In this document: piece after piece, positions 33,807 through 42,691 of the stretch
Layout: every line of letters starts with the position of its first letter
Position numbering within the stretch: position 1 is the first letter of the stretch
Assembly: GCF_003434305.1 (NCBI RefSeq)
Contig: NZ_QKKX01000030.1
Location: forward strand, 149,113 to 213,112
Source of the DNA: Micromonospora sp. MW-13
Lineage (GTDB): Bacteria; Actinomycetota; Actinomycetes; Mycobacteriales; Micromonosporaceae
Direction of reading: 5' to 3'
Length of the DNA: 64,000 nucleotides
Position numbers and translations under genes: made by a program
Notes under the pieces: model-generated
The model's database searches: none
Told to the model about the DNA's origin: nothing
The model's input: the letters and a program-made list of their open reading frames with translations, nothing else

Positions 33807-34655
33807 ATGGGACCGCGAACAGATCCTTCCGCGCTGCGCTGGCTGATCGGGGCCGAGCTGGGCCGATATCGCCGCGAGTCGCCGATGACGCTGACCGAAC
33901 TCGCGGCCCGCACCGGCATCGGCAAGCCGAAGCTCGGCCACATGGAGACCGGCCGCTACCAGCAGTTTCCCGAGGACATCGCGAACATCCTGCGGGCCTG
34001 CGGGGCCGACCAGCCGGCGATCGACCGGCTCACCACGCTCGCCACCCGCTCCGACGCCAAGACGTGGTGGGCGCCCTGGGCCGCCGTGATGCCGGACTGG
34101 TTCAAGACGTACGTCGGCCTGGAAGGGCTGGCCGACAGCGCGTTCGTGTTCGAGTCCATGGTCATCCCCGGCCTGCTCCAGACCGAGGAGTACGCCCAGG
34201 CGCTGACCCTCGGCACCGGGTTCGTCCGCCCCGACCACGCCGAGCGTTTCGTGTCCTTCCGGCAGACCCGGGCCAGGAGGCTCACCGACGACGAGCCGCT
34301 CACCCTGCACGCGGTGGTCGGCGAGGCGGCGCTGCGGCTGCGGGTCAACGGCGACGAGACCCGGCGGGCCCAGCTCGCGCACCTGGTCGCCATGTCCGAG
34401 CTGCCGAACGTCACCGTGCAGGTGCTCCGCCCCGAGGACGGGCCGCACTCCGCGACGCCGCTGGGGAAGTTCGTGCTGCTGGACTTCGCCCACGTCCGGC
34501 CGATCGCCTACACCGAGGTGCTCGACGGGGCGCTGTACGTGCAGGACCCCGACGGCGTACGCACCTATAGCATGGTGGCCGACAACCTGCGCCAGGTCGC
34601 CCTCTCCCCCGCCGAGTCGCGCGCGTTGATCCGAGAGCTGGCCGGCGCGGCCTAA
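33807..34655 (+). CDS. XRE helix-turn-helix regulator with DUF5753
   Basis: A 282-residue actinomycete transcription factor. The N-terminal helix-turn-helix (residues ~14-65) includes MTLTELAARTGIGKPKLGHMETGR broken at its turn. The rest is a DUF5753 domain, typified by WFKTYVGLEGLADSAFVFE, MVIPGLLQTEEYAQAL and VLDGALYVQDPDGV. These proteins pair with DUF397 proteins and control development or secondary metabolism (WhiJ-like families). I chose the ATG at 33807 because GGAGGCGAAG lies 8-9 nt upstream; a GTG at 33792 lies inside that site. The DUF397 gene follows after 15 bp. It probably autoregulates through the upstream palindrome. Confidence 0.88.
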   Translation: MGPRTDPSALRWLIGAELGRYRRESPMTLTELAARTGIGKPKLGHMETGRYQQFPEDIANILRACGADQPAIDRLTTLATRSDAKTWWAPWAAVMPDWFKTYVGLEGLADSAFVFESMVIPGLLQTEEYAQALTLGTGFVRPDHAERFVSFRQTRARRLTDDEPLTLHAVVGEAALRLRVNGDETRRAQLAHLVAMSELPNVTVQVLRPEDGPHSATPLGKFVLLDFAHVRPIAYTEVLDGALYVQDPDGVRTYSMVADNLRQVALSPAESRALIRELAGAA

Positions 34656-34670
34656 CCCTCGGAGGCCACC

Positions 34671-34898
34671 ATGCTTAACCCCACCCCCGACCTCGCCGCC
34701 GCCCGCTGGTTCACCAGCAGCCGCAGCGCCAACAACGGCGACTGCGTGGAGTGCGCCGTCCTGCCCGACGTCATGGCGGTGCGCGACAGCAAGGACCGGT
34801 CCGGCCCGACGCTCGTCTTCCCTGCCCGCCAGTGGTCCGCGTTCGTCGCCGCGGCCACCTCCGGCACCGTCGCCCCGCCGCAGGCGGCGCGGCGCTAG
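34671..34898 (+). CDS. DUF397 small protein
   Basis: A 75-residue DUF397 protein. The signature is RWFTSSRSANNGDCVECAVL followed by VMAVRDSKDRSGPTLVF and WSAFV. In streptomycetes such proteins partner XRE/DUF5753 regulators, apparently modulating their DNA binding (BldB/WhiJ-type systems contain related small partners). The ATG is preceded by GGAGGCCACC, and the gene begins 15 bp after the regulator stop, so they form an operon. A long perfect hairpin follows it. Confidence 0.88.
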   Translation: MLNPTPDLAAARWFTSSRSANNGDCVECAVLPDVMAVRDSKDRSGPTLVFPARQWSAFVAAATSGTVAPPQAARR

Positions 34899-34927
34899 GG
34901 CCGAGGGCAGCCGCTGCCGACGTCCCT

Positions 34928-34990
34928 TGATCGTCTGCGGCTGAGCGGCAACTGTGTCGGCGTGTCGTGCCACTCAGCCGCAGACGATCA
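34928..34990. terminator. 18-bp perfect hairpin between DUF397 gene and adoK
   Basis: The arms 34928-34945 (TGATCGTCTGCGGCTGAG) and 34973-34990 are exact reverse complements. After one mismatch the stem continues for four more base pairs. It separates two converging genes and has no T-tract, so a bidirectional terminator is likely. Confidence 0.75.
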
Positions 34991-35029
34991 TCGCGTGCTG
35001 GTCAGTTCAGCGCGCCGGCCGGGCCGGGC

Positions 35030-36133
<1,104 letters not shown>

Positions 36134-36210
36134 TCAGCCCGGGACGGATCCACCCTGGTCGGTCCGCCGCGACAGCGCCCGTGGGCGGCTACGGACGGCG
36201 CAGCCGTCCG

Positions 36211-36254
36211 GCAAAAAAGACAACGGGGCCACCCCCGGATCGGGGGTGGCCCCG
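36211..36254 (-). terminator. Intrinsic terminator with T-tract after erpA
   Basis: A perfect 14-bp stem (36224-36237 with 36241-36254, 3-nt loop) is followed on the minus strand by TTGTCTTTTTT (36211-36223 region). This is the only clear classical hairpin-plus-T-tract terminator I found in the window. It lies 26 bp beyond the erpA stop. A second 8-bp hairpin follows at 36192-36210. Confidence 0.85.
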
Positions 36255-36279
36255 CCGCATCGGCCGAAGGGGCGCCGAC

Positions 36280-36648
36280 TCAGCTGAACGAGTCGCCGCA
36301 GGCGCAGGAGCTGCCCGCGTTCGGGTTGTCGATGGTGAAGCCCTGGGCGTCGATCCGGTCGGCGAAGTCGATGGTGGCGCCGGACAGGTAGGGGGCGCTC
36401 ATCCGGTCGACGACGACCTCGACGCCGTCGAAGTCGGTGACGACGTCGCCGTCGAGCGAGCGCTCGTCGAAGAAGAGCTGGTACCGCAGGCCGGAGCAGC
36501 CGCCTGGCTGCACCGCCACCCGGAGCCGCAGGTCGTTGCGGTCCTCCTGCTCGATCAGGGCCTTGACCTTCTGCGCCGCGACGTCGGTGAGGACGACGGA
36601 AGTAGGGGTCTTGGCCTCGGTCGACTCGGTCTGCGCTGGCGTGGTCAC
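36280..36648 (-). CDS. erpA: Iron-sulfur cluster insertion protein, ErpA/A-type
   Basis: A 122-residue A-type Fe-S carrier. The three ligand cysteines are in PGGCSGLRYQ and near the C-terminus in GSSCACGDSF. The central HesB-like core includes VVLTDVAAQKVKALI and FDGVEVVVDRMSAPYLSGATIDF. It delivers [2Fe-2S]/[4Fe-4S] clusters to apoproteins such as those in this window (NadA, QcrA). It corresponds to Rv2204c by position and sequence. The GTG at 36648 follows AGGGAG at 8 nt. An upstream TACGAT (36736-36741, minus strand) suggests an ~85-nt leader. Confidence 0.9.
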   Translation of the reverse strand: MTTPAQTESTEAKTPTSVVLTDVAAQKVKALIEQEDRNDLRLRVAVQPGGCSGLRYQLFFDERSLDGDVVTDFDGVEVVVDRMSAPYLSGATIDFADRIDAQGFTIDNPNAGSSCACGDSFS

Positions 36649-36915
36649 GTGGAAATCTCCCTGCGCGGTCTGGGTCTGGACGCACTGGCCAACGTCTCGC
36701 GTCGTCCAGTGATTCCCGATGTGGTCGCAGACCCGATCGTACGCCGCCTCGGCCGGGACCACCCCTTCGACGTGATCCGGGCCCGGGATCCCGCCGGATA
36801 GGGGCCCGCACACACCCCGCGAGGCCGTCCTAGGAGGATAGGTGGGAAGCGGACGTTCGACGGCGCCGCCAGCCGCGGGGGTGAGCGGGCCGTCGGCCGC
36901 CCACCCGGCCGGCGC

Positions 36916-38052
36916 TCAACGGCTCCACTGGCGGGCCAGCCGGGCGCCGAGCTGGCGCAGCCCCTCCGCCGGGCGGCTGAGCGCCGCGGCGAGCCCGCCA
37001 CGCTCCTCCCCACCGAAGTGCTCCACCAGGCTGTACGCGTCGGTGACGCCGGCCGAGGCCGCCTCGCGCCGCCCGGTGCTCACCTGCCCGGCCAGCACCA
37101 CGCAGGGCACCCCCCGGTCCCGGGCGGCCCCGGCCACCCCGGCGACGACCTTGCCGCGCAGCGACTGGTGGTCGAAGGAGCCCTCGCCCGTGACCACCAG
37201 GTCGGCCGCGTCGAGCGCGGCGGGCAGCCCGATGGCCTCGGTGACCAGGCCGATGCCGGACTCGCACCGGCCGCCGAGGGCCAGGATCGCCGCGCCGAGG
37301 CCGCCCGCCGCGCCGCCGCCGGGCAGCGCGCCGAGGCCCGCCGGGCAGCCGGGCAGGTCCCGTTCCAGTACGCCGGCGAAGCGCTCCAGCGCGGCGTCGA
37401 GCAGCAGCACGTCGGCGCGGGTCGCGCCCTTCTGCGGGCCGTAGACGCTGCTGGCCCCGTGCAGCCCGAGCAGCGGGTTGTCCACGTCGGTCGCGGCGAC
37501 CAGGGTGGCGCCCCGCAGCCGGGGCGCGCCGTCCAGCCCGGCGACCCCGGCCAGCGCCGCCCCGCCGTACGGCAGGGCGCGGCCGGCCTCGTCGAGCGCG
37601 GTGACGCCGAGCGCGGTGAGCAGACCGGCCCCGCCGTCGTTGGTGCCGGAACCGCCGAGCCCGATCACCACCGTCCGGGCGCCGTGCTCCACCGCGGCGG
37701 TGACCAGCGCGCCGAGCCCGTACGAGGTGGTGGTCTTCGGGTCGCGCTCGGCGGCGGCGAGCAGGTGCAGGCCGCACGCCTGGGCGCTCTCCAGGTACGC
37801 CGTGCCGTCGCCCGTGAGCAGGATCTCACCGTCGGCCGGCCGGCCGAGCGGGTCGACGGTCGGCACCGGCACCCGGCGCCCGCCGAGCGCCTCGGCGAGG
37901 ACGGCGACGAAGCCCGGACCGCCGTCGGTGAGCGGGCGGATGAGCAGGTCGTCGGCGTCGGCCACCTCCCGCCAGCCCTCGGCCACCGCCGCGGCGACCT
38001 CCTGGGCCGACAGCGTGCCGGCGAACTTGTCGGGGCAGAGCAGCACGCGCAT
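36916..38052 (-). CDS. Glycerate kinase
   Basis: A 378-residue glycerate kinase of the GK-I (GlxK) family, which phosphorylates D-glycerate. Conserved segments are LLCPDKFAGTLSA at the N-terminus, PLTDGGPGFV, VIGLGGSGTNDGGAGLL, ATDVDNPLLG and VTGEGSFDHQSLRGK near the C-terminus. It matches Rv2205c in position next to the ErpA-type gene. I chose the ATG at 38052 because homologues begin with MRVLL and a leaderless hexamer lies 7 nt upstream; an earlier in-frame start would only add ten residues. It diverges from nadA across 95 bp. The 267 bp downstream, up to erpA, hold no gene apart from the erpA promoter and leader. Confidence 0.9.
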   Translation of the reverse strand: MRVLLCPDKFAGTLSAQEVAAAVAEGWREVADADDLLIRPLTDGGPGFVAVLAEALGGRRVPVPTVDPLGRPADGEILLTGDGTAYLESAQACGLHLLAAAERDPKTTTSYGLGALVTAAVEHGARTVVIGLGGSGTNDGGAGLLTALGVTALDEAGRALPYGGAALAGVAGLDGAPRLRGATLVAATDVDNPLLGLHGASSVYGPQKGATRADVLLLDAALERFAGVLERDLPGCPAGLGALPGGGAAGGLGAAILALGGRCESGIGLVTEAIGLPAALDAADLVVTGEGSFDHQSLRGKVVAGVAGAARDRGVPCVVLAGQVSTGRREAASAGVTDAYSLVEHFGGEERGGLAAALSRPAEGLRQLGARLARQWSR

Positions 38053-38059
38053 GCCGAGC

Positions 38060-38065
38060 AGTGTG
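38060..38065 (-). promoter_or_regulatory. Putative leaderless -10 for glycerate kinase
   Basis: CACACT on the minus strand lies 7 nt before the ATG at 38052. It matches TANNNT at positions 2 and 6 only. No ribosome site is present. Confidence 0.35.
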
Positions 38066-38135
38066 GCAGGACACATCGGCACGGGGCAGTGCGGCAGCCC
38101 ACACCGGCACGGACCGCCTTCTCGCCCGGCTGTGG

Positions 38136-38141
38136 AACCAT
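38136..38141 (+). promoter_or_regulatory. Putative leaderless -10 for nadA
   Basis: AACCAT lies 6 nt before the GTG at 38148, again matching the hexamer at positions 2 and 6. No Shine-Dalgarno sequence is seen. Confidence 0.35.
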
Positions 38142-38147
38142 GTGGTC

Positions 38148-39344
38148 GTGACTTCGACCTGGGTGGAACCCTCCAACACCGCGACGGCCCTGCTGCTGCT
38201 CGGCCGCGGCAGCGACCCCGCCACCGAGCGTGGCGTGGAGTGTCCGGGCGACCTGCCGGCGCCCAGCGACCCCGACCTGGTGGCCCGGGCCACGGCGGCG
38301 AAGGCGGCGCTGGGCGACAGGGTCTTCGTGCTGGGCCACCACTACCAACGCGACGAGGTGATCCAGTTCGCCGACGTGACCGGCGACTCGTTCAAGCTGG
38401 CCCGCGAGGCGGCGGCCCGGCCGGACGCGGAGTACATCGTCTTCTGCGGTGTGCACTTCATGGCCGAGAGCGCCGACATCCTCACCACCGACAGCCAGAA
38501 GGTGGTCCTGCCCGACCTGGCCGCCGGCTGCTCGATGGCCGACATGGCGGTGCTGTCCCAGGTCGAGACCGCGTGGGACGTGCTGACCGAGCTGGGCGTG
38601 GCGCAGGACACCGTCCCGGTGACGTACATGAACTCCTCGGCGGACATCAAGGGCTTCGTCGGCCGCAACGGCGGCGTGGTCTGCACCTCGTCCAACGCCA
38701 GGCGGGCGCTGGACTGGGCGTACGCGCAGGGGTCGAAGGTGTTGTTCCTGCCCGACCAGCACCTGGGCCGCAACACCGCCGTGCTGGAGCTGGGCCTCTC
38801 GCTCGACGACTGCGTGCTCTACGACCCGCACAAGCCCAACGGCGGGCTCACCGCCGAGCAGCTCCGCGACGCGAAGATGATCCTGTGGCGCGGGCACTGC
38901 TCGGTGCACGGCCGGTTCACCCTGGACAGCGTCGACGACGTCCGCGAGCGGGTGCCGGGGGTGAACGTGCTGGTGCACCCGGAGTGCCGGCACGAGGTGG
39001 TCACCGCCGCCGACTTCGTGGGCTCGACGGAGTACATCATCAGGGCCGTCGAGGCGGCCCCGGCCGGCTCGGCGTGGGCGGTCGGCACCGAGCTGAACCT
39101 GGTGCGCCGGCTGGCGCTGGCCCACCCGGACAAGCAGATCATGTTCCTGGACAAGGCGGTCTGCTACTGCTCGACGATGAACCGGATCGACCTGCCGCAC
39201 CTGGTGTGGGCACTGGAGGAGCTGGTGGCCGGCCGGGTGGTCAACCAGATCACGGTGGACCCGGACACCGCGCACCACGCCCGGGTGGCGCTGGACCAGA
39301 TGCTGGCCCTCCCCGGCGCCGACACTCCAGCGCCGACATCCTGA
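38148..39344 (+). CDS. nadA: Quinolinate synthase A
   Basis: A 398-residue NadA that condenses iminoaspartate with dihydroxyacetone phosphate to quinolinate, the first committed intermediate for NAD synthesis. The three cluster-binding cysteines are in IVFCGVHFMAE, VVCTSSNA and VHPECRHEV. The opening LGHHYQRDEVIQFADVTGDS and the NSSADIKGF segment are family hallmarks. The enzyme is oxygen-sensitive because its [4Fe-4S] cluster has only three protein ligands. nadB and nadC do not adjoin it, so de novo NAD genes are split here. The start is chosen by homologue length and the nearby hexamer; the mRNA may be leaderless. Confidence 0.94.
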   Translation: MTSTWVEPSNTATALLLLGRGSDPATERGVECPGDLPAPSDPDLVARATAAKAALGDRVFVLGHHYQRDEVIQFADVTGDSFKLAREAAARPDAEYIVFCGVHFMAESADILTTDSQKVVLPDLAAGCSMADMAVLSQVETAWDVLTELGVAQDTVPVTYMNSSADIKGFVGRNGGVVCTSSNARRALDWAYAQGSKVLFLPDQHLGRNTAVLELGLSLDDCVLYDPHKPNGGLTAEQLRDAKMILWRGHCSVHGRFTLDSVDDVRERVPGVNVLVHPECRHEVVTAADFVGSTEYIIRAVEAAPAGSAWAVGTELNLVRRLALAHPDKQIMFLDKAVCYCSTMNRIDLPHLVWALEELVAGRVVNQITVDPDTAHHARVALDQMLALPGADTPAPTS

Positions 39345-39558
39345 TCACCCTGCGTGACAGTCTGATGCGTTTACGCACCTGACACCCCGATTCATGCCCT
39401 CCGGGGCGATGTGACCGCATCCATTCTGGTCACCGAGGGCTATGCTGCCGGTGCGACGACACACCTGGGCCTGTTTACCGCCGGCCGCATCGCGGGTACC
39501 ACCCCACCCACTCCCGCATCACCACAAACACGGCAGCACCGACGCGCTGGAGGTTGCG

Positions 39559-40914
39559 TTGACCGACGACGTCCTGGTCGTACACGGAGGTACTCCGCTG
39601 GAAGGGCGGATCCGCGTGCGCGGCGCGAAGAACCTGGTTTCCAAGGCGATGGTCGCCGCCCTGCTGGGCGACAGCCCCAGCCGGCTGTTCGACGTGCCGC
39701 GCATCCGCGACGTCGAGGTGGTCCGGGGGCTGCTCGGCCTGCACGGGGTCAAGGTCACCGACGGCGAGGAGGACGGTGAGCTGGTCTTCGACCCGGCCAA
39801 CGTCGAGAGCGCCAGCACCGACCAGATCAACGTGCACGCCGGCTCCAGCCGCATCCCGATCCTGTTCTGCGGGCCGCTGCTGCACCGGCTCGGCCACGCG
39901 TTCATCCCGGACCTGGGCGGCTGCCACATCGGGCCGCGCCCGATCGACTTCCACCTCCAGGCGCTGCGCGAGTTCGGCGCCACGGTCGACAAGACCCCGG
40001 AAGGTCTGCACCTGTCCGCCCCGAACGGGCTGCACGGCACCAAGTTCGCCCTGCCGTACCCGAGCGTCGGCGCCACCGAGCAGGTGCTGCTCACGGCCGT
40101 GATGGCCGAGGGCGTCACCGAGCTGCGCAACGCGGCCGTCGAGCCGGAGATCATCGACCTGATCTGCGTGCTGCAGAAGATGGGCGCGATCATCAAGGTA
40201 CACACCGACCGGGTGATCGAGATCCAGGGCGTGCCGAAGCTGCACGGCTACACCCACCGGCCGATCCCGGACCGGATCGAGGCGGCGAGCTGGGCGGCGG
40301 CGGCGCTGGCCACCCGCGGCCACGTCGAGGTGCTCGGCGCGCAGCAGGCCGACATGATGACCTTCCTGAACGTCTTCCGCTCGGTCGGCGGCGAGTACGA
40401 GGTCACCGACGCCCGGCCGCCGAAGCTGGGCGACCCGGGCCAGGAGGGCGGCATCCGGTTCTGGCACCCGGGCGGCGAGCTGAAGTCGGTGGCGTTGGAG
40501 ACCGACGTGCACCCCGGCTTCATGACCGACTGGCAGCAGCCGCTCGTGGTGGCGCTGACCCAGGCCCGGGGCCTGTCGATCGTCCACGAGACGGTGTACG
40601 AGCAGCGGCTCGGCTACACCGAGGCGCTGAACACGATGGGCGCCAACATCCAGGTCTACCGCGACTGCCTCGGCGGCACCCCGTGCCGGTTCGGCCGGCG
40701 CAACTTCAAGCACTCCGCGGTGATCGCCGGCCCGAGCAAGCTGCACGCGGCCGACCTGGTCATCCCGGACCTGCGCGCCGGGTTCAGCCACCTGATCGCC
40801 GCGCTCGCCGCCGAGGGCACCTCCCGGGTGTACGGCGTCGACCTGATCAACCGGGGCTACGAGGACTTCGAGGCCAAGCTGGCCGACCTGGGCGCCCACG
40901 CCGAGCGGCCGTGA
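39559..40914 (+). CDS. murA: UDP-GlcNAc 1-carboxyvinyltransferase
   Basis: A 451-residue MurA that transfers enolpyruvate from PEP to UDP-GlcNAc, the first step of peptidoglycan synthesis. The PEP-reactive Cys is present at residue 122 (DLGGCHIGPRP). The N-terminal RGAKNLVSKA carries the Lys-Asn pair that contacts substrate. The start is TTG at 39559, set by GGAGG with a 5-nt spacer; no better ATG or GTG lies near. The Cys form is usually fosfomycin-sensitive, unlike the Asp form of mycobacteria. The 213-bp gap before it holds TATGCT (about 39440) as a possible -10 and no other gene. A partial duplication of the 3' end follows the stop. Confidence 0.93.
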   Translation: MTDDVLVVHGGTPLEGRIRVRGAKNLVSKAMVAALLGDSPSRLFDVPRIRDVEVVRGLLGLHGVKVTDGEEDGELVFDPANVESASTDQINVHAGSSRIPILFCGPLLHRLGHAFIPDLGGCHIGPRPIDFHLQALREFGATVDKTPEGLHLSAPNGLHGTKFALPYPSVGATEQVLLTAVMAEGVTELRNAAVEPEIIDLICVLQKMGAIIKVHTDRVIEIQGVPKLHGYTHRPIPDRIEAASWAAAALATRGHVEVLGAQQADMMTFLNVFRSVGGEYEVTDARPPKLGDPGQEGGIRFWHPGGELKSVALETDVHPGFMTDWQQPLVVALTQARGLSIVHETVYEQRLGYTEALNTMGANIQVYRDCLGGTPCRFGRRNFKHSAVIAGPSKLHAADLVIPDLRAGFSHLIAALAAEGTSRVYGVDLINRGYEDFEAKLADLGAHAERP

Positions 40915-40969
40915 CACCGCCCACGCCGAGCGGCCCCGGCCACGTCGGACGGCCGTGACACCGCCCACG
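40893..40969. repeat. Partial duplication of murA 3' end
   Basis: CGCCCACGCCGAGCGGCC occurs at 40893-40910 and again at 40918-40935. GGCCGTGACACCGCCCACG, which contains the murA stop, occurs at 40907-40925 and again at 40951-40969. The end of murA seems to have been copied into its own 3' flank. Confidence 0.75.
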
Positions 40970-41003
40970 GCGGGGGGTCGCCAGTAACCTCGCTCACCTC
41001 CGC

Positions 41004-41041
41004 CCCGCGCCCGGTGCACCGCGATGTGCACCGGGCGCGGG
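41004..41041 (+). terminator. 16-bp hairpin between murA and DUF3043 gene
   Basis: Arms 41004-41019 and 41026-41041 pair perfectly around a 6-nt loop. It lies 89 bp after murA and ends only 9 bp before the -10 hexamer of the next gene, so murA termination and the next promoter overlap. Confidence 0.65.
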
Positions 41042-41049
41042 CGTTTGGC

Positions 41050-41055
41050 TACCCT
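41050..41055 (+). promoter_or_regulatory. Leaderless -10 hexamer for DUF3043 gene
   Basis: TACCCT lies 6 nt before the GTG at 41062 with TTCCCC between and no ribosome site. Confidence 0.55.
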
Positions 41056-41061
41056 TTCCCC

Positions 41062-41667
41062 GTGCCGTCGCTGTTTCGCCGCAAGTCCTCCGACCTCGTC
41101 GACGAGTCCGTCACCTCGGTGACGCCCGACGAGGCGTCCGCGCCCGCCCGCCGGGGCTACACCCCGAGCAAGAAGGAACTGGGGCGGGAGACGCCGAAGC
41201 GGCCCGTCGCCGGCCGCCGGCCGGCCGGCCCGACCAAGCCGCTGACCAAGGAGGAGGCCCGGGAGCGGCGACGGCGGTTGCGCGCCGAGTCGTCGGCCGA
41301 GTTCCGCCGCGAGGGCGGCCCGCGCGATCGCGGTCCGGAGAAGCTGCTGGCCCGCAACGTGGTCGACTCCCGCCGTACGGTGGGCACCTGGTTCTTCGGC
41401 GGGGCGCTGATCGTGCTGCTCGGCTCGAACCAGGCGATGCCGCCGATCGTCCGGCTGATCTCGAACATCCTCTGGGGCGCGCTCGCCCTCGGCGTGGTGA
41501 TCGACTCGGTCCTGATCAGCCGCAAGATCAAGAAGCTGGTCCGGGAACGCTTCCCGAACAGCGGCGAGCGGCTGGGCTCGCTCTACCTGTACGCGATCAT
41601 GCGGTCGATCACCTTCCGCCGGATGCGCGCGCCGGAGCCCCGGGTCAACATCGGCGACCCGGTCTGA
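41062..41667 (+). CDS. DUF3043 membrane protein
   Basis: A 201-residue actinobacterial protein. The first ~95 residues are hydrophilic and highly charged (RRGYTPSKKELGRETPKRPV; LTKEEARERRRRLRAES). Two hydrophobic helices follow (TWFFGGALIVLLGSN and LISNILWGALALGVVIDSVLI), then a basic tail (RKIKKLVRERF; GSLYLYAIMRSITFRRMR). It resembles Rv2206 of mycobacteria, which also sits near cobT and the glycerate kinase gene; function is unknown. The GTG start is set by the leaderless hexamer and by homologues beginning with LFRRK. Confidence 0.85.
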   Translation: MPSLFRRKSSDLVDESVTSVTPDEASAPARRGYTPSKKELGRETPKRPVAGRRPAGPTKPLTKEEARERRRRLRAESSAEFRREGGPRDRGPEKLLARNVVDSRRTVGTWFFGGALIVLLGSNQAMPPIVRLISNILWGALALGVVIDSVLISRKIKKLVRERFPNSGERLGSLYLYAIMRSITFRRMRAPEPRVNIGDPV

Positions 41668-41692
41668 CCCGTACCGGGCGGGACGGCGGCGG

Positions 41693-42691
41693 TCAGGAAG
41701 TGATTCCTGCCCTGCCGAACGTTTCGGGGAGCCCTCCCGGGCCGGCGTAGAGCCGGGCGACGACCTCCTCGATGTCCGGCTCGACGATCGAGATGTCGCG
41801 CAGGCTGGCCAGCCCGGCCAGTGCGGCCACCACCTCGGCGGCGCCCGCCGACTCCAGCGCGAAGACCAGTCGGTGCCCCTCGGCCTCGACCCGGCGCAGC
41901 GGCGCGCCGGGCAGCTCCGGCGGCTCCGGCAGGGCGGCGTCCAGGTCGGCGACGACGAGGCGGCGCGAGCCGTACCGGTCGTGCAGCGCGGCGATCGTGC
42001 CGTCGTGCACCACCCGACCGTGGTCGACCACCACGAGCCGCCGGCACAGCCGCTCGATGTCGGCCAGGTCGTGGGTGGTGAGCACCAGGGTGGTGTCGCC
42101 GGCCCGGCCCAGCTCACCCAGGAATCCCCGCACGGCCTGCTTGCTCACCACGTCGAGCCCGATGGTCGGCTCGTCGAGGAAGAGCACCTCCGGACCGTGC
42201 AGCAGGGCGGCGGTCAGCTCACCGCGCATCCGCTGGCCGAGGGAGAGCTGGCGGACCGGGGTGTCCAGGAAGCCGTCCAGGTCGAGCAGGTCGCGGCAGC
42301 GGCGCAGCCGGGCGGCGTGCTCGGCGGCCGGCACCCGGTAGACGTGCCGGAGCAGGTCGAACGAGTCCCGCAGCGGCAGGTCCCACCAGAGCTGGGAGCG
42401 CTGGCCGAAGACCACGCCGATGCGCAACGCCAGCCGGGTACGCTCGGGCACCGGGCGCAGTCCGCAGACGCGCACCTCGCCGGAGGTGGGGGTGAGCACG
42501 CCGGTGAGCATCTTCAGGGTGGTGGACTTGCCGGCGCCGTTCGGGCCGATGTAGCCGAGCATCTCGCCCCGCGCGACGAGCAGGTCGATCCCGTCGACCG
42601 CGCCGACGCTGCGCTTCTCGCGGCGCAGCCGCCCCGCCCTGACCCGGACCGTGAACTCCTTGCGCAGGTTGCGTGCCTCGATGACGCTCAT
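41693..42691 (-). CDS. ABC-2 exporter ATP-binding subunit
   Basis: A 332-residue ABC ATPase. Walker A is GPNGAGKST (about residue 49), Q-loop VVFGQRSQLWW, signature LSLGQRMRGEL, Walker B VLFLDEPTIGLD and the switch His in LTTHDLADIE. The C-terminal ~90 residues form an accessory domain as in drug and viologen exporters. It energises the two permeases encoded just upstream in the same operon. Its ATG overlaps the permease stop (ATGA). The exported substrate is unknown; related actinomycete systems resemble the viologen/daunorubicin-type exporters. The Q-loop WW pair is typical of that group. Confidence 0.9.
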   Translation of the reverse strand: MSVIEARNLRKEFTVRVRAGRLRREKRSVGAVDGIDLLVARGEMLGYIGPNGAGKSTTLKMLTGVLTPTSGEVRVCGLRPVPERTRLALRIGVVFGQRSQLWWDLPLRDSFDLLRHVYRVPAAEHAARLRRCRDLLDLDGFLDTPVRQLSLGQRMRGELTAALLHGPEVLFLDEPTIGLDVVSKQAVRGFLGELGRAGDTTLVLTTHDLADIERLCRRLVVVDHGRVVHDGTIAALHDRYGSRRLVVADLDAALPEPPELPGAPLRRVEAEGHRLVFALESAGAAEVVAALAGLASLRDISIVEPDIEEVVARLYAGPGGLPETFGRAGITS

